Shown here piece after piece: positions 1 through 6,862 of a DNA stretch of 12,597 nucleotides. The stretch spans positions 1 to 12,597 of the forward strand of contig JALVTX010000025.1 in NCBI GenBank assembly GCA_027035825.1. Reading direction: 5' to 3'. The DNA comes from Mariprofundaceae bacterium (lineage in GTDB: Bacteria > Pseudomonadota > Zetaproteobacteria > Mariprofundales > Mariprofundaceae). The notes under the pieces were generated by a model that ran no database searches, was not told the origin of the DNA, and saw only the letters and a program-made list of their open reading frames with translations. Numbering within the stretch: the stretch's first letter is position 1; each line of letters opens with the position of its first letter. The translations under genes were made by a program, and so were the position numbers.

Positions 1-1
1 C

Positions 2-70
2 ACCTGGCGGCGCATGGTGGAGGACTTGCTGCGCCAGCACGGGCTCGGGATTTCGCTGGAGGAGGATTGA
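2..70 (+). CDS. C-terminal end of an unidentified protein (partial)
   Basis: The frame from base 2 to the TGA at 68-70 gives 22 residues, reading TWRRMVEDLLRQHG and ending SLEED. About 20 of its 22 codons end in G or C, as in the confirmed genes here. The competing frame from base 1 has poor GC3, so this frame is the likely coding one. The gene stops 4 bases before pdxJ, and its last codons contain the pdxJ ribosome binding site (GGAGG, 61-65), so the two are probably co-transcribed. In some Pseudomonadota recO precedes pdxJ, but I see no RecO feature in this fragment and do not name it. Confidence 0.5.
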   Translation, partial: TWRRMVEDLLRQHGLGISLEED

Positions 71-74
71 TGCG

Positions 75-851
75 ATGACGGCACATGGAGCGCGCATGCA
101 TCTGGGCGTGAACATCGATCATGTCGCTACCTTGCGGCAGGCGCGCGGCGTGGACTATCCCGACCCGGTCGCGGCGGTTACGCCCTGTCTCGCCGGCGGC
201 GCGGACGGCATCACCGCGCACTTGAGGGAGGATCGGCGGCACATCCAGGACGCGGACATGGAGCGGCTGGCGGCCATGCCGGAGCTGCACCTGAACATGG
301 AGATGGCCGCCACCAACGAGATGGTGGCCATCTGCGAGCGCCTGCGCCCCGCGGCCTGCTGCCTGGTGCCGGAAAAGCGCCAGGAACTGACCACCGAGGG
401 CGGACTGGATGTCGTCACGCATCGGGTGCGGCTGGAGAGCGTGGTGTCGAGGCTTTCCGCCGCAGGCGTTCGCGTGTCCATGTTCATTGACCCGGATGTG
501 GCGCAGGTGGAGGCCTCCGCGACCATCGGCGCGCCGGTGGTGGAGCTGCACACCGGCCACTACGCGAACCTGAGCGGCGCGGCGCAGGCCACGGAGCTTG
601 CGCGCATCGCGCGGGCTGCGGGGCTGGCGGCCGAACTGGGGCTCATCGTGCATGCCGGCCACGGCCTGACGCTGGCCAACACGCCGCCGGTGGCGGCCAT
701 CCCGGAGATTTCGGGCCTGAACATCGGCCATGCCATCGTGGCCGACGCGGTGTTCAAGGGGCTGGAGCGCGCGGTGGCCGATTTCCGAACCGTGATTGAT
801 GGGGCCAGAAACGCGGCTCGGGACGCGGCCCGCGAGGGCGGCGACGCGTGA
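75..851 (+). CDS. pdxJ: Pyridoxine 5'-phosphate synthase
   Basis: Cytoplasmic TIM-barrel enzyme that makes pyridoxine 5'-phosphate from 1-deoxy-D-xylulose 5-phosphate and 3-amino-2-oxopropyl phosphate, the last ring-forming step of the DXP-dependent vitamin B6 pathway. The 258 residues carry the family signatures: VNIDHVATLRQARG (12-25), TAHLREDRRHI (47-57, with the catalytic His49 and phosphate-region Arg51), LNMEMAATNEM (73-83, with catalytic Glu76), the CCLVPEKRQELTTEGGLD stretch, ELHTGHYA, and a C-terminal GLNIGHAIV phosphate-binding loop. E. coli PdxJ is 243 residues; the extra length lies at both ends. ATG at 75 is preferred for its GGAGG at 61-65; ATG at 96, next to the first conserved residues, is possible. 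The stop overlaps acpS (TGATG), a common pdxJ-acpS arrangement. Confidence 0.97.
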   Translation: MTAHGARMHLGVNIDHVATLRQARGVDYPDPVAAVTPCLAGGADGITAHLREDRRHIQDADMERLAAMPELHLNMEMAATNEMVAICERLRPAACCLVPEKRQELTTEGGLDVVTHRVRLESVVSRLSAAGVRVSMFIDPDVAQVEASATIGAPVVELHTGHYANLSGAAQATELARIARAAGLAAELGLIVHAGHGLTLANTPPVAAIPEISGLNIGHAIVADAVFKGLERAVADFRTVIDGARNAARDAAREGGDA

Positions 852-1285
852 TGCCGGCCACGGGCGCGGCCATCGCCGGCATCGGCGTAGATCGCATCGT
901 CATCGCGCGCGTGGCGGGAGCATTGGCGCGGCATGGCGAGCGGTTCATCGCCCGCGCCTTCACCGAGGCGGAGGCGGAACAGGCGCGCGCCCGGGGCAAC
1001 CCGGCGCGGCGTTATGCGATGCTGTTCGCGGCCAAGGAGGCGGTGGCCAAGGCGCTGGGCACGGGATTCCGGCAGGGGGTGGCGATGCGGCACATCGAAA
1101 CCCTGCACCTGCCCAGCGGTCAGCCGGTGGTGCGGCTGCATGCGGGCGCCAAACGCGCCGCCCGCCGGCTGGGCGTGGCCCGCGTGCATGTGTCGCTGAC
1201 CGATGACGACGGCGTGGCGATGGCCTTCGCCGTGGCCGAGCGAGGCGAAAGGATTTGCCCCGAAGGGCCGGATGGGGTAGCGTAA
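851..1285 (+). CDS. acpS: Holo-[acyl-carrier-protein] synthase
   Basis: Transfers 4'-phosphopantetheine from coenzyme A to the acyl carrier protein, activating it for fatty-acid synthesis; cytoplasmic and Mg-dependent. The family pattern is intact: an N-terminal GIGVD with the metal-binding Asp at residue 14, the AAKEAVAKALGTG helix with the catalytic Glu at residue 63, and a C-terminal VHVSLTDDDGVAMAFAV strand of the SLTDE type seen in many Pseudomonadota. Its 144 residues are slightly longer than E. coli AcpS (126), with an unconserved tail after AFAVAE. ATG at 851 overlaps the pdxJ TGA by one base; a GTG one codon upstream (848) is also possible. It ends 4 bases before the sensor kinase, a neighbour with no obvious link to lipid synthesis. 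Confidence 0.93.
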   Translation: MPATGAAIAGIGVDRIVIARVAGALARHGERFIARAFTEAEAEQARARGNPARRYAMLFAAKEAVAKALGTGFRQGVAMRHIETLHLPSGQPVVRLHAGAKRAARRLGVARVHVSLTDDDGVAMAFAVAERGERICPEGPDGVA

Positions 1286-1289
1286 GCAT

Positions 1290-3953
1290 ATGTATTTCCT
1301 AGGATTTGGCCGGAAGGCCGAGGCCAGAGGCCGTCGTTACGGCTGGCTGCTGGCGCTGGGCTTTCTGGCGCTGGCGGCCGCCGCGTCGTATGTGGCGCTG
1401 TCGCAGATCAAGCGACACCTGATTGGCGAGACCTTCTCCCAGCTTCATGCGGTCAACAACTGGGCGGCGCGGTCGCTCGATCGCCAGACCACGCGCATGA
1501 TCGAGCAGGCCGGCGTGCTGGCGCGGGACGCGGAGCACCAGGCGCTCATGGCGCGGACGCTTTCCGGCCATGCCAGCCGGGATGACCGCTTCGCGCTGCG
1601 CCGGCATCTGGCCGAGGATGTCTTCCCGCTGGGCTACCGCGACGTGCTGCTGCTGGATGCGCGGGGGCGCATCGCGCTGGCCATGCGCCGTTCGCTGGAG
1701 GGCAAGAGGCCGCCGGCGGGCGCGATGCCCTTCGTGCGCGAGGCGCTGCGGGGCGAGGCGCTGGTTTCCCACCCCTTCGCGCGCGATGGCCAGGTGCGGA
1801 TGTGGCTCGTTCAGCCGGTGCGCGACGGGCGCGGCGCGGTCGTCGGCGCGCTGGCGCTGGAGCTGGCCGCGCGCGACCATTTCGGCAAGATGGCCTCGCT
1901 GGGCCGCTTCGGCTTCAGCGCCGAGACCTACCTCGTGGATCGCGAAGGGCGCTTCCTGACCGCCAGCCGCTTCGAGGAGCAGTTGCGGAGGATCGGGCTG
2001 TTGAAGCCCGGCCAGTCCAGCGTGCTGAACATGGTGGCGCGCGACCCGGGGCGCAACCTGGTGGAGGAAGGGAGCGAGGCGGCGGACGCGCATCCGGATG
2101 CCTGGCCGCTCACCTTCGCCGCGGCGCACCTCTTGCCCGCGCCCGGCCAGCCCGCCATGCACGAGAGTCCCTCCGCCTACCGCGACTATCGCGGCGTGCC
2201 GGTGTTCGGCGTCTGGCAGTGGGACGAGGCCCATCGGCTCGGCGTGATTACCGAGATTGACGTGGACGAGGCGCTGGCCGTCTGGCGCTTCGCGCGCAAT
2301 GTCGTGCTGGCGATGCTGGGCATCCTGATGGCGGCGGGGCTGGCGGGCGCGCGCTACTATGGCCGGCTGCGGCGGCGGCTGGCGGCGGAGTCCGGCCGCG
2401 TGCGCGACTTGCTGATGAACTCGACGGCCGAGGGCATCTACGGCGTGGACACCGGGGGGCGTTGCACCTTCATCAACGCCGCCGGCGTGGACATGCTGGG
2501 CTATGACTCGGCCGACGAACTGCTGGGGCGGAACCTGCACGATACAATCCATCACACGAAGGCGGACGGGACGCCCTACCCCGAGGAGGAGTGCCGCATC
2601 TTCCGTTGCTTCCGCGAGAAGACGCGCGTGCATTGCCGCGACGAGCTCTTCTGGCGCAAGGACGGATCGAGCTTCGCGGTGGAGTATCGCGCCCACCCGG
2701 TGTTCGACGAACACGGCGAGCTGACCGGCGGCGTCGTGACCTTCTCGGACATCTCCGAGCTGCTGGAGGCCGAGAAGGAGCGCGAGAAGATGGAGCGGCA
2801 GGTGCAGCACACGCAGCGGCTGGAGAGCCTGGGCGTGCTGGCCGGCGGCATCGCGCACGATTTCAACAACATCCTGGCCGCCATCATGGGCAACGCGGCG
2901 CTGGCGCGGATGCGGGTGGCCGAGGCGCCGCTGGAGGCCAAGGAGAAGCTGGAGCGCATCGAGGCCTCGTGCGAGCGGGCGGCCACGCTGTGCCGGCAGA
3001 TGCTGGCCTATTCCGGCAAGGGCAAGTTCGTGGTCAAGCCCGTGAACATGAGCGGGTTGGTGGAGGAGATCACGCACCTGCTGGAGGTGTCGCTGGACAA
3101 GAGCGTGGTGGTGAAGTTCCAGCTCGCCGAGAACCTGCCGGCGGTGGAGGCGGACGAGGCGCAGATCCAGCAGGTCATCATGAACCTGGTGACCAACGCC
3201 AACGACGCGATTGGCGGCAAGAGCGGCGTGATTTCGATTTCCACCGGCATCATGAGCGCCGGCGAGGACTACCTGCGCGACTGCTATGGCGACAACCCGA
3301 AACCGGGGCGCTACGTGTGGCTGGAGGTGAGCGACACCGGATGCGGCATGGACAGGGAGACGATTGACCGCATCTTCGATCCCTTCTTCACCACCAAGTT
3401 CACCGGCCGGGGCCTGGGCATGAGCGCGGTGCTGGGCATCGTGCGCGGGCACAAGGGCGCGCTGAAGGTCTATTCCGAGGTGGGGCGCGGCACCACCTTC
3501 AAGCTGCTGTTGCCGGCGATGGAGCAGGAGGCGCAGGCTGGGGCGGGCGCGGCGGCCGGCGCGGACGACTGGCAAGGCCAGGGCACGGTGCTGGTGGTGG
3601 ACGATGAGGAAACGGTGCGCGAAACCACGGCGATGATGCTGGAAGATTTGGGCTTTTCCACCATCACGGCCCGCGATGGCGTGGAGGCGCTGGAGATTTT
3701 CCGCCGGCGGCATGGCGAGATTGACGCCGTGCTGATGGACTTGACCATGCCGCGCATGGGCGGCGAGGAATGCTTCCGCGAGATGCGCCAGGTGGATGCG
3801 AACGTGCGCGTGGTGCTCACCAGCGGCTATAACGAGCAGGACGCCATCCAGCACTTCACCGGCAAGCGGCTGGCGGGCTTCGTGCAGAAGCCGGCGACGA
3901 TGGACAAGCTGCGCGCGGCGATGCGCGCGGCGCTGGAGGGCGGCGATGCGTAG
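1290..3953 (+). CDS. Membrane-bound hybrid histidine kinase (Cache-like sensor, PAS, HisKA, HATPase, receiver)
   Basis: An 887-residue sensor kinase of unknown stimulus. A transmembrane segment at about 17-38 is followed by about 300 periplasmic residues resembling a double-Cache sensor (for example DVLLLDARGRIAL and AETYLVDREGRFL strands), then a second membrane segment at about 338-354. Inside the cell come a PAS domain (about 371-490), a short coiled linker, a HisKA domain with GGIAHDFNN (phospho-acceptor His523), and an HATPase domain with the N-box near Asn636/Asn638, the G1 box DTGCGMD (682-688) and a GRGLGM G2 box. The C-terminal receiver (768-885) has acidic Asp771/Asp772, phospho-acceptor Asp817 and Lys867. 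All catalytic residues look present. No Shine-Dalgarno is strong; coupling to acpS, 4 bases upstream, is likely. There is no DNA-binding output domain here or next door, so the downstream phosphotransfer partner is unknown. Confidence 0.95.
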   Translation: MYFLGFGRKAEARGRRYGWLLALGFLALAAAASYVALSQIKRHLIGETFSQLHAVNNWAARSLDRQTTRMIEQAGVLARDAEHQALMARTLSGHASRDDRFALRRHLAEDVFPLGYRDVLLLDARGRIALAMRRSLEGKRPPAGAMPFVREALRGEALVSHPFARDGQVRMWLVQPVRDGRGAVVGALALELAARDHFGKMASLGRFGFSAETYLVDREGRFLTASRFEEQLRRIGLLKPGQSSVLNMVARDPGRNLVEEGSEAADAHPDAWPLTFAAAHLLPAPGQPAMHESPSAYRDYRGVPVFGVWQWDEAHRLGVITEIDVDEALAVWRFARNVVLAMLGILMAAGLAGARYYGRLRRRLAAESGRVRDLLMNSTAEGIYGVDTGGRCTFINAAGVDMLGYDSADELLGRNLHDTIHHTKADGTPYPEEECRIFRCFREKTRVHCRDELFWRKDGSSFAVEYRAHPVFDEHGELTGGVVTFSDISELLEAEKEREKMERQVQHTQRLESLGVLAGGIAHDFNNILAAIMGNAALARMRVAEAPLEAKEKLERIEASCERAATLCRQMLAYSGKGKFVVKPVNMSGLVEEITHLLEVSLDKSVVVKFQLAENLPAVEADEAQIQQVIMNLVTNANDAIGGKSGVISISTGIMSAGEDYLRDCYGDNPKPGRYVWLEVSDTGCGMDRETIDRIFDPFFTTKFTGRGLGMSAVLGIVRGHKGALKVYSEVGRGTTFKLLLPAMEQEAQAGAGAAAGADDWQGQGTVLVVDDEETVRETTAMMLEDLGFSTITARDGVEALEIFRRRHGEIDAVLMDLTMPRMGGEECFREMRQVDANVRVVLTSGYNEQDAIQHFTGKRLAGFVQKPATMDKLRAAMRAALEGGDA

Positions 3954-4803
3954 GCGCGGGCTCGTGATGATGCTGGCCGGGCTCATGCTGGCCGGGCTGA
4001 TGGCGTGGCATGCGCCGGCGGCGCGGGCGCAGGCGGTGCGCGTGGCCGGCTCCACCACCGTGCGGCCGTTCGCGCAGGCGGCGGCCGAGGCGTACCAACG
4101 CGCGCATCCCGGCGCGATGGTGCTGGTGACGGGCGGCGGCTCCGGCGAGGGGCTGCGCCGCCTGCTGGCCGGGGAGGCGGACGTGGCGATGGCCTCCCGG
4201 CCCGTGACGCAGGCGGAGCGGAAGAAACTGGCAGCGATGGGCGCGACCCGGCGCGTGGTGGGGCTGGACGGGCTGGCGGTCGCGGTCAGCGACGAGGTGT
4301 TCCACGCCGGCGTGCATGCGCTCTCGCGCGCGCGAATCCGGGACATCTGGCGCGGGCGCGTCACGAACTGGAAGCAGGTGGGCGGCCCCGACCGGCGGAT
4401 TCTCACCGTGGGCCGCATCCTGGGCAGCGGCACGTGGGGCGTGTTCACGCAGTGGCTGTGGGGCGATGGCGAGCATGCGCGGCCGATGGTGGTGATGGAG
4501 AGTAATCTTTTCACTCGCAATTTGCTGACGGCCAGCGACCAGGCCATCGGCTACCTGCCGCTGGGCTGGACGAACGAGCATGTGCACGCGCTGGCGCTCG
4601 CGACGCGGGACGGGGTCATCCACCCCACGGCGGAGAGCATCCGCGCCGGGCGCTGGCCGATGGCGCGCAAGCTCGTGCTCTGGGTGCGGCCGGATGCGTC
4701 GGCCGCGGCGCGGGATTTCGCGGAATTCATGGCCTCCGAGGCGGCCCGACCGCTGCTGGAACAGGCGGGATACCTGCCGCTCAAGGCGCCGTCCAGTCCG
4801 TAG
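3946..4803 (+). CDS. Exported PstS-type (phosphate-binding-like) periplasmic solute-binding protein
   Basis: A 285-residue protein with a Sec signal peptide (MRRR followed by a hydrophobic stretch, predicted cleavage after ARA at residue 28). The mature part begins with VAGSTTVRPF (33-42), followed by VTGGGSGEG, ADVAMASRPVTQAE, a WRGRVTNWKQVGG segment and GSGT at 160-163; these are the landmark loops of the PstS/PBP-like fold that cradle an oxyanion in true PstS proteins. The start at 3946 gives the signal peptide, has GGAGGG at 3935-3940, and overlaps the kinase stop by 8 bases; longer in-frame reads lose the signal peptide. No pstC, pstA, pstB or phoU is nearby. I infer a ligand-sensing role for the adjacent kinase rather than bulk transport. 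The ligand is unproven, and phosphate is only the family default. Confidence 0.86.
   Translation: MRRRGLVMMLAGLMLAGLMAWHAPAARAQAVRVAGSTTVRPFAQAAAEAYQRAHPGAMVLVTGGGSGEGLRRLLAGEADVAMASRPVTQAERKKLAAMGATRRVVGLDGLAVAVSDEVFHAGVHALSRARIRDIWRGRVTNWKQVGGPDRRILTVGRILGSGTWGVFTQWLWGDGEHARPMVVMESNLFTRNLLTASDQAIGYLPLGWTNEHVHALALATRDGVIHPTAESIRAGRWPMARKLVLWVRPDASAAARDFAEFMASEAARPLLEQAGYLPLKAPSSP
3970..3999 (+). repeat. 15-bp tandem duplication inside the signal peptide
   Basis: Two back-to-back copies of ATGCTGGCCGGGCT plus one base (3970-3984 and 3985-3999; 14 of 15 bases identical) encode MLAGL twice in the hydrophobic core of the solute-binding protein's signal peptide. The unit is a multiple of three, so gain or loss of a copy would change signal-peptide length without a frameshift. 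Confidence 0.75.
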
Positions 4804-4805
4804 GC

Positions 4806-4846
4806 CCGCGTTCGGGGCCCCATGCGGGCTTGCCGGCCGAACGCGG
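4806..4846 (+). promoter_or_regulatory. Perfect 10-bp inverted repeat between the solute-binding protein gene and nnr
   Basis: CCGCGTTCGG (4806-4815) pairs perfectly with CCGAACGCGG (4837-4846) across a 21-base loop. The hairpin starts 3 bases after the upstream stop and ends just before the nnr ribosome binding site (GGAGGAGGGAG, 4849-4859). There is no T-tract, so it is not a standard intrinsic terminator. It could reduce read-through, protect the 3' end of the upstream message, or affect access to the nnr leader. These functions are inferred; only the repeat is seen. Confidence 0.6.
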
Positions 4847-4860
4847 CGGGAGGAGGGAGC

Positions 4861-6414
4861 ATGAGCACATTCATTCTCAATGCGGAACAGATGCGCTGGG
4901 CCGATGCCCGGGCGATGGCCGCGGGCCAGAGCGGTCTTGAGCTGATGCGGCGCGCCGGCGAGGCCGTGACGCAGGCGGCGCTGGCGCGCATGCCGGACGG
5001 TGGTCGCGTGGTGGTGGTCGCCGGCGGCGGCAACAACGGCGGAGACGGCTACGTGGCGGCGCGGATGCTGGCCGCGCACGGCGCGCCGGTGACGGTGGCG
5101 GCGCTGCGCGACCCCGACGCCCTGCAAGGAGACGCGGCGGCGCATGCGCGGGCCGCGCGGGAGGCCGGGGTCAAGGTTCGCGACTGCGCGGACGACATCG
5201 GGCGGCTGGAGCACTGGCTGGCGCGGGCGGTGCTGGTGGTGGACGCGATGTTCGGCGTCGGCGTGGCGCGGCCCCTGGAGGGCTTCTGGCGCGCGGCGGC
5301 GGAGGCCGTCAACGCCGCCGGCCGGCCGGTGCTGGCGGTGGACATTGCCTCCGGCGTGCACGCGGACACGGGCGGGATCATGGGGGCGGCCGTGCGCGCG
5401 GACTGGACGCTGCCGATCGCCGCCACGAAATGGGGGCACTGGCTGGGCGCGGGTCGGGAGCTGGCCGGTGAATTGCTGCCGCCGGCCGACATCGGCATCC
5501 CGGCGGACGTCATCGGGCAGGCGTTCGAGGCGGTTCAGGACGAGCGGCACGGCAGCCCGCGTGCGGCGCGCGTCATCGGCCGGGAAGCGGCGCCCGAGGC
5601 GTTGCCGCGCGTGCCGCGCGATGCGCACAAGGGCGATTTCGGGCATGTCTGGGTGCTGGGCGGATCCAGGGGCTACACCGGCGCGCCGAGGCTGGCGGCG
5701 GCCGGGGCGATGGCCGGCGGCGCGGGGCTGGTCAGCATCGCCTGCCCGGCGGAGGTCTGGCCGGTGGTGGCGGCGGGCTCGCTGGAGGCGATGGCGCACG
5801 TGGACGAGGACGCGCCGTGGCGGGATGCGGACGTCATCGTGGCCGGCCCCGGATGGGGTCGGGCAAGACAGGCGCTGCTGGCCGAGGTGCTGGAGACTGA
5901 TGCGCCGCTGGTGTTGGATGCCGATGCGCTGAACATGCTGGCGGCGGACGAAGGACTGCGCGAGCGGCTGCGCGAGCGCGCCGGGCGTGGCGCGGCCAGC
6001 GTGCTGACGCCGCACCCGGGAGAGGCGGCGCGGCTGCTGGGAACGGATGCGTCCGCGGTGCAGGGCAATCGCCCGGCGACGGCGCTGAAGCTGGCGCGCG
6101 AAGGCCGGTGCTGGGCGGTGCTGAAGGGCGCGGACACGCTCGTCGCGGCGCCGGACGGCCGGCTGTGGCTGTGTCCGTTCGGCGGCCCGCGACTGGCGCG
6201 CGGCGGCACGGGCGACGTGCTGGCGGGGTTGCTGGCCGCGCTCATCGCGCGCGGCACTCGCGCGGGCATGCTGCCTGCGGATGCGCTGGCGCGGGCCTTG
6301 CTGGGCGGCGTGGCGCTGCATGCGCGGGCCGGCGAGGCCGCGGGCTGGCATCGGGCGGGGCAGCTTGCCGAGCGCATCGCCGCGCTGGTGGATGGTTCCG
6401 ACCTTTCCAAATGA
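4861..6414 (+). CDS. nnr: Bifunctional NAD(P)H-hydrate epimerase / ADP-dependent dehydratase
   Basis: Repairs damaged NADH and NADPH hydrates: the N-terminal YjeF domain interconverts R- and S-NAD(P)HX, and the C-terminal ribokinase-like domain dehydrates the S form using ADP (or ATP). The 517 residues match E. coli YjeF (515) in domain order. Epimerase landmarks are NNGGDG (58-63), VDAMFGVG with Asp128, and VDIASGVHADTG. Dehydratase landmarks are HKGDFGHVWVLGGSRGYTGA (from about 256), VIVAGPGWG, VLDADALNML, LTPHPGEAARLLG, VLKGADT and GGTGD (448-452, catalytic Asp452). The usual Met-Ala-Thr before GGTGD is here Leu-Ala-Arg. ATG at 4861 has an excellent ribosome binding site; ATG at 4822 does not and lies inside the hairpin loop. 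nnr often sits beside acpS in bacteria; here the kinase and binding-protein genes lie between them. Confidence 0.95.
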   Translation: MSTFILNAEQMRWADARAMAAGQSGLELMRRAGEAVTQAALARMPDGGRVVVVAGGGNNGGDGYVAARMLAAHGAPVTVAALRDPDALQGDAAAHARAAREAGVKVRDCADDIGRLEHWLARAVLVVDAMFGVGVARPLEGFWRAAAEAVNAAGRPVLAVDIASGVHADTGGIMGAAVRADWTLPIAATKWGHWLGAGRELAGELLPPADIGIPADVIGQAFEAVQDERHGSPRAARVIGREAAPEALPRVPRDAHKGDFGHVWVLGGSRGYTGAPRLAAAGAMAGGAGLVSIACPAEVWPVVAAGSLEAMAHVDEDAPWRDADVIVAGPGWGRARQALLAEVLETDAPLVLDADALNMLAADEGLRERLRERAGRGAASVLTPHPGEAARLLGTDASAVQGNRPATALKLAREGRCWAVLKGADTLVAAPDGRLWLCPFGGPRLARGGTGDVLAGLLAALIARGTRAGMLPADALARALLGGVALHARAGEAAGWHRAGQLAERIAALVDGSDLSK

Positions 6415-6432
6415 CGGTGCCCGTGCTATACC
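6404..6432 (+). promoter_or_regulatory. Candidate sigma-70 promoter for the sdh operon
   Basis: TTTCCA (6404-6409, 4 of 6 to TTGACA), a 17-base spacer, and TATACC (6427-6432, 4 of 6 to TATAAT) preceded by TGC, an extended -10. Transcription would begin near 6439-6440, at the sdhC GTG. The element overlaps the last codons of nnr. Such an AT-leaning patch is uncommon in this GC-rich window, but the match is modest and untested. Confidence 0.4.
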
Positions 6433-6439
6433 TCAGACC

Positions 6440-6862
6440 GTGAACGAGGAGCGAACTCTCTCCGGGCATTCCCCAATCCGGCGGCGGCCGTTGTCGCCGC
6501 GGCTGTCCATTTATCGTTGGCGCGCGCCGATGATGGCGAGCCTCGCCCACCGCGTCTCCGGCCTGATGCTCATCGTGTTCATCGTGGCCTATCCGTGCCT
6601 GCTGGCCGTGATGCTCGGCGGCCCGGAGGGGTTTGCGCGCGCGCGCGAGGCCCTGACCTCGCCCTTGGGGCGGCTGTTTTTGTGGGCGAGCGGCGCGGCG
6701 CTGGCTTATCACTGGCTCAATGGCCTGCGTTTCCTGCTGCTGGACGCCGGCTTTGGCGAGTCGCGGGAGGCGATGCGGATGAGCGCGAAACTGGCGCTGG
6801 GCGCGGGCGTGACGGCGGCGCTGGGCCTGGGCGCGGCGCTGTGGACGATGGGGGGCGGCTGA
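6440..6862 (+). CDS. sdhC: Succinate dehydrogenase, cytochrome b556 subunit
   Basis: Membrane anchor of Complex II, holding the heme b and quinone site with SdhD. The 140 residues contain the SdhC signature RRPLSPRLSIYRW (15-27), then SLAHRVSG (34-41), matching the Ser and Arg of the E. coli ubiquinone site (Ser34, Arg38), and YHWLNGLRFLLLD (90-102), whose His91 is the expected heme b ligand. Three hydrophobic spans lie at about 42-60, 77-101 and 109-137. GTG at 6440 is chosen because RPLSP must be included and no ATG lies between it and the nnr stop. No Shine-Dalgarno is visible upstream, which suggests a leaderless message or reinitiation after nnr. The stop overlaps the sdhD start (TGATG). 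Confidence 0.92.
   Translation: MNEERTLSGHSPIRRRPLSPRLSIYRWRAPMMASLAHRVSGLMLIVFIVAYPCLLAVMLGGPEGFARAREALTSPLGRLFLWASGAALAYHWLNGLRFLLLDAGFGESREAMRMSAKLALGAGVTAALGLGAALWTMGGG

Noticed and set aside
1283..1312. AT-richer stretch at the kinase start considered as a promoter
   Set aside because: No -35/-10 pair with proper spacing lies upstream of the ATG; the AT bases are mostly inside the first codons.
3796..3945. Upstream in-frame extension of the solute-binding protein into the kinase receiver domain
   Set aside because: The extension is a Ser/Arg-rich shadow of the receiver; starting at 3946 yields a proper signal peptide and ribosome binding site.
1299..4547. Very long open frame on the minus strand (about 1080 codons)
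   Set aside because: It lies opposite the kinase and binding-protein genes, both of which have complete domain signatures. Its product is rich in His, Arg, Ala and Gln with no recognisable domain, the usual mirror of high-GC3 coding DNA.
4822..4860. Earlier ATG extending nnr by 13 residues
   Set aside because: It has no ribosome binding site and sits in the hairpin loop; ATG at 4861 has GGAGGAGGGAG upstream and starts at the conserved N-terminus.
3856..6351. Long minus-strand open frame of about 830 codons opposite the binding-protein gene and nnr
   Set aside because: Same GC-mirror effect; no motifs and no ribosome binding site context.
6281..6439. Upstream in-frame extension of sdhC into nnr
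   Set aside because: The extra residues are an Arg/Trp-rich shadow of the nnr C-terminus; SdhC similarity begins only after the GTG at 6440.
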